Source: Holtermannia corniformis (taxonomy: Eukaryota > Basidiomycota > Tremellomycetes > Holtermanniales). From it: a stretch of DNA of 64,000 bases. This document shows, one piece after another, positions 48,796 to 64,000 of this stretch. The stretch covers positions 890,424-954,423 of the forward strand of contig BCIJ01000003.1 in NCBI GenBank assembly GCA_001599935.1, in the 5' to 3' direction. The position numbers and the translations under genes were made by a program. The notes under the pieces are model-generated. The model had not been told where the DNA came from, made no database searches, and worked only from the letters and a program-made list of their open reading frames with translations. Every line of letters begins with the position of its first letter. Position 1 is the first letter of the stretch.

Positions 48796-50704
48796 TCACA
48801 TCAATTGCAATAGCTTCGCGTCTTCGTGTTCCTTGACCATGAAGGCCAGTCCGAACGGACAGCCATTCACTTGGTGAGTGCTGAGTGGTACAACCCCCTG
48901 AAGCAGATTGGTGAGTCTAAGTCTCCAACATGTCAGCTTACGCACCACCGGAACGCCAGCCAGGCAAGCAAAGTCCGAGTTTGGCTCTATGAGTGGCGAC
49001 ACGATGGCATCCANTCGCGACCTTTTCAAGAGTTGGTCGAACTCGCGACGCAGGTGCGGCCGAATCTCATCGAGGTTCGGCAACTTGTCAGAGGCCGCAC
49101 TCGGTATGTTGATCGTCAAAGCTCGAAGGAAGACGCTGATCGAACGTCGACCCGGTGGCAGCTCTTGCTCCTGGTCGGGCATCAGTATGCACACTTCCAA
49201 GCGTGACAAATCACTCACTGCATTCATTACTGTCGTGTTGATAATGTCCTCCAGTGAGCGTACAGGAGATTCCGTCAACTTTGAGAGATAGGTTTCGAGA
49301 CCCGGTTGGATAGCTTGGGTCATGATGTTCATGGGGATTTCAGTGTCCACGCCGATACTGTCTTGAGCGTTATTAATCTCAACAATTTGGGCGCCGAGGT
49401 CGACCATATTCTGTAGAGCGTGATCCATGTCTTGGATATGCTGAGGGGTCAAATCGCCTTGAAGCGCAATGCAATCGCGAGGGACACCGAGACGAAGGCC
49501 TGCAAAGCTGGCAGGCTGCAAGGCGTCACAGGTGATCTTGCCTGTGAGGAACTCAGCTGACCCGCATCATCGGTATTGAGACATGACTGGCCTTCTGACA
49601 TCACATCCAGGAACATGGCCAGATCCGCGACGGACTTTGCCATGGGTCCTACCGTATCCATTCCGGGACTGGATCTGTCAACTCAACTCACACATGTCCA
49701 TAACCTACTGAGCCGCAAGACACCCGTCCGTCGGAACGAGTCCCGGGGTGGGACGTAAGCCATATAAAGCCGCAGCATCGCAGGGGTAGATCTGAAGCGT
49801 CAGCCGAGGTCTGAAGGTTCTCCTCGCAGCACTTACGATGGATCCGCAGCTATCAGTTCCAAGTGCCAATGGCGCAAAGCCGGCACTTACGGCCACTGCG
49901 GAGCCACTCGAGCTCCCGCATGGATTGGCCCCATTCGAGAGCCCTCCAGACACATATGCTGAAAGGCATTGTCCACCGCGAGGTGACCAGGCGTGTGTGT
50001 GGCAATCGTCTAGCCAGCCGTCTCGAAGGCATGACCAAACTGACATGTTGGTCTTGGCGAGGACTGTTGAGGAGTCATCAGCTTGTGCGCTGCCGAGCAG
50101 CACAATCGATGCGTACTGATGACTCCTGCTTTGCGTAGGCGATCCACGACTTGAGCATCGCGCGGGACTCGTGAGCCCACTGAGCGGCATGTCAGCCATG
50201 ACCGGGTAGCCATCGCCTGTAACCTACGTAAAACGGTTGAACCCGCTGTCGTGCTCATGCCAAGCGATCCATCCGTCGCAATGTTGTCTCTGCGTGCGTC
50301 AATCTCCCAAATACACGTATGCAGGGACCGCGCACTTGACCACGATAGGGATCCCGTGCAACGATGAGCGCACACTACCTTTCGTTCGCTCCTCGTCCAA
50401 CGCTCGAGCGATCGTCATCACTGTTCAGGATCAGACAAGAGTGCAAGCTCCACGAGTCTGCGCTTACCGTTGTCATATGGCGCGACTTCGATGATTGCTC
50501 GCAGTCCGAGGCCGTTGAGATTATCATTCTCGATGCGCTCTGACCATCATCAGCTGAAAAGTCATCGCGACAGAGCGACGCACCGAGATAGGCCTCGACC
50601 AGCTCGACAGAAGTCAGCAGGCCACGAGAGAATAGAGCACTAAGCTCTGTCACCGTCGCAGCCAGAAGGCTGATCCTAAGCCGCTTCTCGAGCTCATGTA
50701 CCAT
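48796..50704 (-). CDS. Amidase signature family hydrolase, copy 2
   Basis: The ATG at 50704 starts MVHELEKRLRISLLAATVTE, parallel to copy 1. Visible motifs are SLHGIPIVVKDNIATDGSLG with the catalytic Lys, [20 protein letters not shown] with the Ser pair, [67 protein letters not shown] and GCPFGLAFMVKEHEDAKLLQ. One unknown base (n) at 49014 leaves one residue undefined. Several short introns break the gene. As in copy 1 the substrate cannot be told. The GSSSGS box here is closer to the family norm than in copy 1. Confidence 0.82.
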
Positions 50705-50815
50705 GACCGTTTGTCTGAGCTGAGAATCAGCATGCTCGATTCAAGGCTTCAGATGATGGAAAAAGGAAGCGGCGTGAAAGGACAGATTTGGCACTGCACA
50801 AAGGCTGCATCGATG

Positions 50816-53800
50816 CTACGACAAATCTTGAGCGTCGATCTCGCCGAGCAGCATATTTGTGTCTTTTGATCCAGTCAGGATGATAGGTTCTCTGCGGGCA
50901 ATGTCAGCGAGTCAAGAGCAACAATGTGAGAGACACGAAGAAGGCACTCTTCGCTCGTATGCGCCGCGACCACTTGCGTTGCGAATAGGAGATGAACACA
51001 AGCTGAGTACAGAGGGCAGTCTTGGCTCCACACCTCAGCCAGGCAGCTATGCTGCAAGCCATGATCCGCCCTGGGCACAAACCTCCTCACACCTTGATCT
51101 AGCCAACACTGCAAGACCAACGCGTTCACTCACCTCGGATGGAATTCACAACACGTCACGGTTCCCTTGTGCCCCGGCAATTTATACAAGATCCTCCCCG
51201 TCTCGACATCCCAGATCGTCACTGCCCGATCACCGCCGCCGACTGCAACGCGCGCACCGCCATCAGAGCGCGACCAGGCGCACTTGCTGAGAGTCTGCTC
51301 GAACCCTGCTGGTGCGCCGTGTAGTGTTCGGTGGATTCGGGTTGGGTCTGCGGAAAAGGGACGGACGTCGTGGATGAGCAGGGTCGAGTCGAGGCCGTAG
51401 GAAGCGAGAAAGTGGGTGTTTGGTGAGAGGGCGAGGGAAGCGACCTGCATGGAATGTAAACAGGCTCCGCGTGGGACTTGACGACGTACTGTATCGGTAT
51501 GTCCCCGCAATGTATACAAGAGCTCGTTTTTTCGCAAGTCCCACACCTAACGAGGCGTCAGCTCCGCGCGCGATATCTGTCATGAAGTCGAACCGTGACC
51601 AGAGCTCACCTTGATCGCGTTATCGACGCCACCGACAAAACACTGATTCCCATCCCCACTCCACGCCACGGCCGTCACTGGCACATCGTTGCCATCGTCA
51701 AACTCCGCCACGGGCTCCTTGCCCTCTTGCTCTGGGTCAAAGACGCGCGCAATCCCGTCGTCGCCTCCTGTCAAGATGAGCTCACGACCGCCCGAGATGG
51801 TGACAGCTATCGAGTTGAGTGGACCGTGGTGGGCGTGGTATCGTGTCAGTCGCTCGCCGGTTTGGAGGGAGGTGGCGATCAGTTGGCCGTCGGCGGCGCC
51901 CTGAGCAGGTCAGCTGAGTTCAGAGCTATCGCAGCGTAGTAAACACCACGTCCGCTCAAAGACTGATCAAGATCGGCTGTGACCGGAAAGTCGCCTCGAA
52001 TCGCAACTCCACTAGGCGTACGCCATCCGTTAGCAATAAACAGCTGGTGAACCCTCGTAGCCGAAGACTTGTCTCCATTGCCTAATCAGGACGGACGTTG
52101 AACGATATCAGTCACACGAACGGCTTGTAAATGCCGGATCATCACCGCGACTATTTTGGCTTGCGCTTGGTGTTGCGACCCTCTATCACGACAAGTCGGC
52201 GAGGAACGTGCAGCGCACCCGGTGACAATGTTCGTGACTAGAGGGTATAACGGAACATACTCAAGCCAAGTCGATCACAGGGCAAGCAGCTGCTCACTCT
52301 GAGCGTCGGTCGCCTCGAGCACTCGTGCACACGGACTGTTCGCTGCACAACGCGACATCAATTGCAGACTAGCGTCTGATCCCGACATTCCTACGCGTCG
52401 TAACAAACGAAAGTCATGTCCACTGGCGAACGCCAGCCAAGACGACCGGGTCAAATGCGATCATTTGCGGCCAGCTCTACGCCATCCGACCCTCGACGGC
52501 CAGGTGCCGCGCCACGGTGTAAATGTAGCTCTCCCTAGACAGCGCTGCTGCATATAGCAGCATGCAATCTGGTTTCACATACAACCTACAGTGGAGCTCA
52601 ATGAAGCCTTGTCACCTTTTGATTCGTGCAGAGGAGTAGCAGTGCGGAGGAAGGGTCTGTGCCAGGCACAGATTGCAAGCTTGCGCCTGAACTCGGGCAG
52701 AGCCTCCACGGGCTAGTCAAGACTGCAGCGATCGACGTAACGTCGCGTATACGCTCTGTCTATCTGTGTCGACGGCTCACAGCACCGACATGCTATTCCG
52801 TCGCTCGGAATAGGACCTGAGGGACTTGCCCTGCCATCGCGGGTTATCGTGGGTGGCGAGGACTGGGAGACAATCCTCAGCGAGCCTTCAATGGCGCTGC
52901 TTTAGCTTTGCTACGATGGCCGGTTCGGAATGCTGGCTGGCATATCCCGAGCCGATCGCCACCGTTCAGACCTGTCCACCCTCACAGCGCCACGATTTCA
53001 ATTTGACCACCCGTCGGTATCATGCGCGGCGAAGACCACAAGCAAGCACAGCCAGTCTGCAACTGGCGAGATTCTAGCTCTGCCGACGATGGCCAGCTCG
53101 AGATGCACAGTTTGACCGGCTAGCATGCCACCAGCCTGTTCGCGGCGCAGCAACATGCAATCCAATCATCCGGCGGTAGCATGCGTGGCGATGGCTACAA
53201 GTAAGACGATCCAGCCTTGCACCGCGCGTTTAGCTTTGCTGTACGTGACCAGCTGGGATGCGCACGCAGCCCATCGCCACGATTCAAACCGACGACGCGC
53301 GCCAACGACGTACCGAGTAAATGACCTCGTTCTCGATCGAGAACGCAATGTCCAAGATGGCGACCTTGTGCACAGCAGGCAGGTACCCGTGGTTTTCGTG
53401 CGGTGGGTAGGTTTTCCAGAGCGCTAGGTGTGGTCAGCATGGATCGACGGGCGATGGGTGATCTGCTGATTGCGAGTGTAAACTGACAAATGTTGTGGTC
53501 GCCCGAGCACGCGGCGATTGTCTCGCCCGTTGGGTCGAACCGGCATGCAAAGATCTCGGCCTGGGATCGGAAGAGTGTCAGCGTCGTGTCTGTCGACCAT
53601 GATCCTTGGGATGAGCGTAGCAAAGCAGACGATCAAGCGCAGCAGCAACGGTTGCGAGTGACCGCCTGCAGAGCCCTAGCCCTAGCCACCCCGTCACACA
53701 GCCACCCGACACGGACCTGATGGGCGCCCGCCAAGCTGACAATCGGCGCCTCGAGCCCGCTCGTCCTCTTGACGGTCCGGATCAGCGCCGTCTTCTTGAA

Positions 53801-53893
53801 CCGATCACCCGAGCTGGCGACTGTGAGCTGCTGAGTGCGCTCATCTGCGCCGTCGTCGTCTACGCGCGCGCGTTTGAGCAGCGCTTGGGACAT
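50816..53893 (-). CDS. WD40 protein, U5 snRNP 40K/Cwf17-like
   Basis: The ATG at 53893 begins MSQALLKRARVDDDGADERT, then RTSGLEAPIVSLAGAHQ, which is how SNRNP40-type proteins start. WD repeats follow: EIFACRFDPTGETIAACSGD, VAILDIAFSIENEVIYS, GAADGQLIATSLQTGERL, GRELILTGGDDGIARVFDP, VTAVAWSGDGNQCFVGGVDN, VWDLRKNELLYTLRGHTD, SPNTHFLASYGLDSTLLIHD, VAVGGGDRAVTIWDVETGRI and LPGHKGTVTCCEFHP, ending EPIILTGSKDTNMLLGEI. The protein is a U5 snRNP and spliceosome component. Between IENEVIYS and GAADGQ is an intron of about 1413 nt (53313-51901) with proper GT-AG ends and branch site; the last intron (51133-50892) is about 242 nt. All others are short. Confidence 0.85.
51901..53313 (-). other. Unusually long intron (1.41 kb) of the WD40 gene
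   Basis: Donor GTACGT at 53313 and acceptor GCTGACCTGCTCAG at 51901 join two WD repeats in phase 0. Introns elsewhere in the window are mostly 40-60 nt. No long ORF or clear RNA gene was found inside. The 5' part (52840-53290) holds diverged tandem units of about 160 bp. Confidence 0.7.
52840..53290. repeat. Diverged tandem repeat, unit about 160 bp
   Basis: TTTAGCTTTGCT at 52901 and 53229, with a variant TTCTAGCTCTGC at 53072, mark three units. The sequence before each also aligns: CGGTATCATGCGCGGCGA… near 53010 against CGGTAGCATGCGTGGCGA… near 53175. The spacing is 171 and 157 bp. The units are far from identical, so the array is old. Confidence 0.55.
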
Positions 53894-54139
53894 TGTTGCT
53901 CTGTGTTGGGTCAAGATGGCAAGCTGGTGGTGAAGACGGTGGGGGGGGGGTTGGCGCATTTTAGTACCGCGCGGGGTTGGGCTATAACGCCGAGAAGTGC
54001 AGTTTAGGCTTGCACCCGCGCGCCTATATTGGTCACAACACGCGCGCCTGGTGCTAGGCCTGTGCAGACGCAGCATCCATAGCATCCTCTGTACCACCAC
54101 TGTCCACACTGGCAACATCACCACCGGCGCAAAGCCACA
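53894..54139. promoter_or_regulatory. Bidirectional promoter, WD40 gene and MYST gene
   Basis: A 246-bp gap separates the two divergent ATGs. It contains a run of nine or ten G residues at about 53940-53950 and GCGCGCC-type motifs near 54015-54045. No TATA box is evident. Confidence 0.55.
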
Positions 54140-58786
<4,647 letters not shown>

Positions 58787-58937
58787 GCTGTGGTTGTGTT
58801 GCCGAGTTGTAGCATGCATCCCATCCTGTAGACTGATTCTCAGATTCTGCCACGGCGAGTGCGCGTGATGCACCACCCAACGTTGGCTCAGCCTTTGCTC
58901 TCGACGACTGCATCGATCATCGTCTGCAGCACTCGGC

Positions 58938-61755
58938 ATGGCATCCGTCGGCCCTGCATCAGCACCAAAGCGGCCCATGTCTGATCTCGAGCTCGAACCA
59001 AAGACGAAAAAGACGAGGCAGAGTCGTGAGTGCATCCTTTATGGTGGTTAATCCGAGGTTGACGCAGGGTTCATCATGTGTATCCAGAGAGTTGCGATGG
59101 TCAGTCTGCTGCTCGCTCCGCGCTCGGTCAAAGGGATGCATACTGATGGCCGGTCACAGCTTGTCGTGCGAGAAAGTGCGTACACGATGATGCCGAGTGT
59201 TGTTGATGACCATCGCAGGGTCAAGTGTGATCGTCTGCCGCCGGCAAAGACTGGGGATGCAGACTCGAGTGGAGACAGTCCGACGGCTGGGAGCCAAGCG
59301 AAGGGGACCAAGGACGTGTGCTCGCATTGCCAGACGCTGGGCTTGGCGTGCACGTTCAACTACCAGCCAAAGAAACGCGGGCCGCCGAACCTGTGCGTCG
59401 ACTTGAGCGAGCTCAAGCGGGATGGATGCTGATGGGCTGTGGAGATATCTGCGCAAGTTGAGGCAGGAACAGGAAGCGGCTGCCGTCGTGGCCACAGGTC
59501 GTCCGACCGATGCGCGCAAGTCTCCGGCGTTCAGTATGCCGACGATGAGTGCGACCCGTGTGCCATCGAGCGATGGCCAGCGACATGGGCACAGCCTGGC
59601 TTCCCTCCTCGCGGCGGCCGAGGGCCAGGCGGGCTGGCTTGACGGTCTTGCGTCGGGTTCACCGGTCAGCGGTGGGAACGCCAACGGTGAGTAAGCTGGC
59701 GCTTTGAGCCTCGACTGACCGCTGGCAGGTCTGTCACCCTACCAGCTCGAAAGCAGTAGCGCGCCGTCCAACTTGTCCCCACCCGGCATGACGCCAGGCC
59801 CAATGATGCCGCCAATGATCCACACGAGCTACCCCGGGTCCAACCTCGCTCCCTCGACCGCGTCCACAAGTCCGCCCAACCCAAACTTTTACTTTCCACC
59901 CGCTTCGTCCTACAGCGTTCCAACCCAGACGGTCATCAACCCGTTTGACGAGATCCTGTCGCGAAACCTGCTCATGACCATCATCAACCTTTATTTCGAC
60001 TATATCAACGCACTCACGCCATGCCTGCACAAGCCCTCGATCCTGCGCGATCTCCAGGCGAGAAGAGAGGAGCAGGACCACCCGGATCGTGACGAGTGGA
60101 TCGCTCTGATCATGACGACGGTCGCGTTGACGTTGGTTCAGATGCCGAGGGCTTTTGTCCCCTTGCCGAGGGCAGACGTCCGCGCGCTCGCGAGGAGGTG
60201 CTACCTCCGCAGTCGGCAGTATACGAGCTCGGAAGAACGCAAGGCGACCGTCAACCTCTGTGAGTCGGGCGCATGGCCACAGTGCTCGGACTGACTCTTG
60301 CCAGGTACGATTCGCTATTTGTGAGTGATTCTATAGTGCTGTGCTAGTTGAGCTGATGGACCAGCGATGGCACCTATCTGTACATGTCGAATTCGACACC
60401 AGGCGCCCATCATACCGCTTTTGCCGAAGCGCACGGGCTTGCGCGGTGTATGCGGCTGCACGATGAGACGGTGCGTTACACTAGCTCGGCGTCAATATTC
60501 AGCTGACACCTGCATAGACATTCGAGAACCCAAACCTGAGCCCGATCGAGCGAGAGCACGGCCGTCGAGTCTTCTTCCTCCTCTTTGGCGCCGACAAGTC
60601 CGAGGGCTCGACGCACAGCCATCCAATGTGGCTACGCGAGGAAGACTGTCCGAATCTGCGACTGCCAGAGGAGCTGTGCGTCGCGGGATACCATGCGTTG
60701 AGCTGACGCAGATGTTACAGAGACGACGACTATATTTCCGAAACGCGCTACATGGCCCAACCGCCCGGCACCGTCTCGATCATCTGCGGGTTCAACTACA
60801 TCACCCGCTTCTTTATCTGTGCGTCGGCCTTGGCGTCGTCCGCAGCTCGCTCATGACGTTCAGTGGCGAGCCGGGTCGCGAGTAAATCCCGTGTGGATCG
60901 ACAACGCCCGCCGCGCGGGACACGTCTCCAAGAAAGTCTGGCCGACGTCGACCAGATCTTGGAGCAGACGATGAACCTGATGAAGGGCTGTCCGAAAGTG
61001 CTCAAGCTCAAGACGGGGCTCGAGTCTCGTCATCAGAGGTCCGTCGCTGCAGTGATAGGCTAGAGCTGACGACGTTGGCAGCCCCGAGGGCGATTGGAAC
61101 GCGCACGCGTTCTCTGATATCCGCGAGTTCTTTTTCGATCCGAAAGCGAATCGGTCGAGCGCGCAAAACGTCTGGCTCGTCCAGCAGGCCAACCTCTACG
61201 TCACCCAGGTGTGTATTGAGCTCTGCACGCCCGGTGCTGATGATTGAACGCAGCAATTGATCCGTTTCCTGGCGTTACGGTACCGCGACGAGCTGCGCTC
61301 GCTCCAGCGCGAGCAACTGTCCGAAGCGCTCGATCAAACCGCCAAAGCGCAGCTAGCAGATGCTGATGCCCGTCGCTGGGCCGATGAGCGAGACGACGTG
61401 GCGTGCGATCTGCTCGACGTCCTACACAAGTATGTATCCGTTCAGCTAGCATGATTGCGTGCTAACGCGGATTCAAGTATCCCGATCCAATGTATCGGTG
61501 CGGACCCTGCCATCGCGCAGCGGATACTGATACAGCACAGCCGTCAACGGCCTTTCACTAGTGTACAAAGTCCGCTTCGTAGCCTCGACGCTACTCGACA
61601 CCGTCACGCTCCCAGCCACAAGCCAGGATGGGTCCGAACCACCGCCAAACGTATCCCGCGCCCAAGGCTATCTCTGTCGGTCTTTGTTCGGATGGCTCGG
61701 GGCAGAGACGCTGATGCCGCCTAGGGGATTTCCTGTCAATCTTGAGCGAGATTGA
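58938..61755 (+). CDS. Zn2Cys6 transcription factor with fungal regulatory middle domain
   Basis: The ATG at 58938 gives MASVGPASAPKRPMSDLELE and a basic stretch (KTKKTRQS). The zinc cluster is spread over four exons: ESCDACRARKVKCDR, a loop of about 30 residues, then CSHCQTLGLACTFNYQPKKR with GPPN after it. All six Cys are present. A linker KLRQEQEAAAVV and a Pro/Ser-rich region precede the middle homology region: NPFDEILSRNLLMTIINLYF, LTPCLHKPSILRDL, FAEAHGLARCMRLHDE, NLSPIEREHGRRVFFLLFGA. It ends near QGYLCRSLFGWLGAETLMPP…. The layout resembles basidiomycete regulators of the XlnR/carbohydrate-response kind, but the target genes cannot be told. Some late exon edges (60.3-61.6 kb) are approximate. 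Confidence 0.8.
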
Positions 61756-62051
61756 AAAGGCGTATTCGATGGATGATTGAGTGGATTGCTTTGGGCGGGA
61801 TGGACAGTGTAGTGATGAGCGGAGATGTAATGTTGTGTATCAGGCTCGGTGCGCGACAGATGATGCAGCTAGTGCTAGCTGCGCAGTGCGACATGACACC
61901 GTCGAAGGGTAGAAGTTCTTGACGAGTACTGCAGCGTGTGCAGCCCAGTCATAGTGATGTAGCCCGGCCAGGCGGTGCAAGCAAAGATGCAGCATACATA
62001 CAGTCAGATCAACAGCCCATGCAATGCCCTCACCCCGCCCACGTCCTCGTA

Positions 62052-63044
62052 TCAGTGCGCACGCTGGGCGAGCCAAGCTAGTACAATGTCAAGGTTATGT
62101 TTCGTCTTGTTGGATGTTGAATAGCACTGCGCGGGGCGTTAGTGCGCGGCCGGGCGTGCGAGCGACAAAGTCGCCAAACATTGGCTCAACGATCACAGCG
62201 AACAGTTTGGCGCAAATGTCCTGATGACCGCAGCGATCGTTGCGAGAAGCCCTTCCGCCTTGCACTCTCGACCGACCCACACTCACCGACACGACCCTGC
62301 CCCCGATCTCACCCAGCCGCATGCGCTGTATCAACTCGTCGACGCCGAGCGCGTCCGGTAGGTCGTTTTTGTTGGCGAGGACGAGGAGGGGGGTCGCTGC
62401 TAGGCTTGGAAGGGCGAGGAGGGAATGTAGTTCCGAAGTGGCTGTTGGAAGGGATGATTGCTATGTTTGTCAGCTCTAAGCTTGGATCGAATGGGGTGGG
62501 GAGGTGGTGGAAACGTCATCAGATCAGAACAAGGACCAAGACGTACGTCTGCAGCGTCGACGACATAGCTGTCCAATGCATTAGTATTCCCCTACCGGCC
62601 TGACCGGCACATACATGATAGCGTCCGCGCCGGTCGTATACCGATCCCACATGCCTCGGAATTTGGGTTGGCCCTGTGCGCACATGCTCAGCTCGGCTTG
62701 CAGGGTCATCACAGGGTAAACGGACGGCCACATCCCAGATCTTCATAGTCACGTTGCCTTTTCTAACCTGTCGCAGGTTGAACGCGACGGTCGGGACGAC
62801 GTCTTCAGACCATTGGTTGGATCCAATGACGTTGACTAGCCTACGCAATGGCGTGCGGTCAGCGCTGATCCTCTACAGTCTTGCTAGAGCGCACGAAGTC
62901 TTGCCGCTCGCCTACAGTCTGGCGTCAGCCCTTGCTGTCTGAGGGCGAGTGACCGACCTGCAACCCGACGATGGTGACTTCCAAGTGCTTTGCGAAGAAG
63001 AGGGATCTGAGCCAGTTGACGAGGTTTGAGAGGAGGAACGCCAT
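62052..63044 (-). CDS. ARL8: Arl8-like small GTPase
   Basis: The ATG at 63044 gives [20 protein letters not shown], the Arl8-type amphipathic N terminus, and then [20 protein letters not shown] with the P-loop. Later parts are [31 protein letters not shown] joined to [20 protein letters not shown] (switch II), [20 protein letters not shown] (NKxD) and GRVVS. An intron of about 180 nt leads to the last exon [20 protein letters not shown], which matches the Arl8 C terminus, ending at the TGA at 62052. A longer in-frame read-through past GRVVS exists but lacks the family's C-terminal pattern. Arl8 directs lysosome or vacuole and endosome movement. The usual Tyr in GLQYSGKT is Ala here. Confidence 0.88.
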
Positions 63045-63338
63045 GCTGCCTTGGTGGTGCTTGTGCCGTCTGGACACAGTTGCAGGCGGGGATAATGGAG
63101 TCGATTGTAATTACAAATTCCGGCTAATGCATTAGGATTTCATTGGGAGCACTTGATCAGGCCAGTGGTTGTAATCGATTAGGCGCGTTTCCTAATGCTC
63201 TCGTAGGATCACTAATCGCATTTGTAATCGACTAGGCTGATTAGGATTTCGCATTAGCATTCCGTGTCTGTACCTCCACTCGGCTCGGTCCGTGGGAAGC
63301 GCAATCAGCGCAAGAGTGCGTCAGCAGCTCGCCATCGA
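63045..63338. promoter_or_regulatory. Bidirectional promoter with repeated TAATCG/ATTAGG motifs
   Basis: This AT-rich patch in a GC-rich genome separates the Arl8 gene and the GST gene. TTGTAATCGAYTAGGC occurs twice (about 63169 and 63222), ATTAGGATTTC twice (about 63131 and 63240), and CTAATGC/GCATTAG several times in both orientations. Such clustered, mirrored motifs look like binding sites for a homeodomain-like or other TAAT-binding factor. Confidence 0.45.
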
Positions 63339-64000
63339 ATGCTCCTCTCGTCTTCCCGCCCGTTGCTCTCGACCGTCACCACCGCCCTCTCACGCACACT
63401 CGCATCAATGTCAGCGCCACAACTCAAGCTCTACACGGTCGGCACCCCCAACGTCAGCTTGGCACAGCGGTGGATGCCTCGCGCTGACACCGCACAGGGC
63501 CACAAAGCCAGCATCCTGCTCGAAGAGCTCAAAGCCGCGTACGGGCTGCAGTATGAATACCACAAGATCAGCTTTGCGGACAATGAGCAGAAGCAGCCTT
63601 GGTTCCTCAACATGTGCGTTGGCGACGTGCTGGCGCGCGGCTGACAAAGCAACCGATCATAGCAACCCGAACGGTCGGATCCCGGCTTTGACAGACTCGT
63701 CGAACGGCAGGGTGCACCATGTGTTTGAGAGCGCGAGCATTCTGCTTTGGCTCGTGGAAAACTATGACGTGCGTGGGTGCTCTCGTGGCCTGGTGGATCG
63801 ACGAGAGGGATCAAGCTCGGAGTGCGCAGACTGTGAAGCAGTCTCTGCTGGTGCCAGCGCCCGCAGTTGCACCACAGGCTATCCGTCCTCGCGTACAACC
63901 ACCCGATCACTCTAGCGGTATCAACGATGCTAACGCCGTGATCACAGAAAGACTTCAAGTTCTCCTTCCAAGACCCATACGAGCGCTCGCTCGCGCTCTC
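63339..64000 (+). CDS. Glutathione S-transferase, 5' part (runs off the window)
   Basis: The ATG at 63339 gives MLLSSSRPLLSTVTTALSRT, Ser/Thr/Arg-rich with no acidic residues, possibly a mitochondrial leader; a second ATG follows at MSAPQLKLYTVGTPN. Then come KASILLEELKAAYGLQYEYH, ISFADNEQKQPWFLNM, an intron (about 63616-63661), NPNGRIPALTDSSNGRVHHV with the cis-Pro, FESASILLWLVENYD, a further intron, and KDFKFSFQDPYE. The N-terminal thioredoxin-like GST domain with the ES pair in FESASI is clear. It resembles Ure2/YghU-like fungal GSTs. The C-terminal helical domain is outside the window. Confidence 0.8.

Noticed and set aside
53166..53427. ORFs within the long WD40 intron as a nested gene
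   Set aside because: The ORFs are short, overlap the tandem repeat or the real WD40 exon, and show no family resemblance.
53938..53952. G-run in the WD40/MYST promoter as a G-quadruplex
   Set aside because: It is a single G tract without the further tracts needed for a quadruplex; it may also be a sequencing weak point.
62095..62334. Read-through C terminus of Arl8 in the longer ORF
   Set aside because: It lacks the family's last strand and helix; splicing to [20 protein letters not shown] gives the expected end.

Overview
The window is nuclear DNA from a fungus, most likely a basidiomycete with a compact genome. Protein-coding genes on both strands are broken by many short introns (about 40-60 nt; donors GTGCGT, GTGAGT or GTAAGT; a CTGAC-type branch site close to a CAG or TAG acceptor). 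Coding sequence is GC-rich and genes are often separated by less than 300 bp. The protein families are eukaryotic and fungal: HOG-type MAPKKK, MYST acetyltransferase, Osh-type lipid transfer protein, GH5 and GH128 glucanases, Zn2Cys6 regulator, arrestin, Arl8. The species cannot be fixed from sequence alone. Most gene models were built by hand from conserved segments and splice signals, so internal exon edges are less certain than gene identities.

Region 1 (1 to about 11.3 kb) is accessory. It opens with the C-terminal part of a Helitron-type PIF1 helicase, interrupted by a 334-bp insertion. A five-exon OB-fold-like gene follows, then a tRNA-like sequence, then on the opposite strand a 2-oxoglutarate/Fe(II) oxygenase of TET/JBP type carrying two in-frame stop codons. 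After a possible Helitron-type terminal hairpin near 4.7 kb comes a second accessory block. It holds an unidentified ORF, a Crinkler/RHS-type P-loop NTPase-nuclease gene (7.2-9.45 kb), and three copies of an unknown gene around it: one decayed, one a 5' fragment, one intact.

Region 2 (11.6-26.5 kb) is ordinary chromosome: a low-complexity gene, a small unknown gene, a large PAM2-motif and coiled-coil protein resembling the endosomal mRNA-transport scaffold Upa2, an oxysterol-binding protein, an RBM39-like splicing factor and an arrestin-like protein.

Region 3 (27-50.7 kb) has a cell-wall theme: two GH5 exo-beta-1,3-glucanase-like genes and one GPI-anchored GH128 glucanase. Among them lie a FIST-like protein, the GPI mannosyltransferase subunit PIG-X/Pbn1, a complete Ssk2/MEKK4-type MAPKKK of the osmostress pathway, a multi-spanning membrane protein and two tandem amidases.

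Region 4 (50.8-64 kb) holds a U5 snRNP 40K-like WD40 gene and a MYST acetyltransferase with two PHD fingers. These are transcribed divergently from a 246-bp promoter, and each carries one intron of about 1.3-1.4 kb, far longer than any other resolved intron here. A Zn2Cys6 regulator, the lysosome/vacuole GTPase Arl8 and the start of a glutathione S-transferase follow; the last two share a promoter with repeated TAATCG/ATTAGG motifs.
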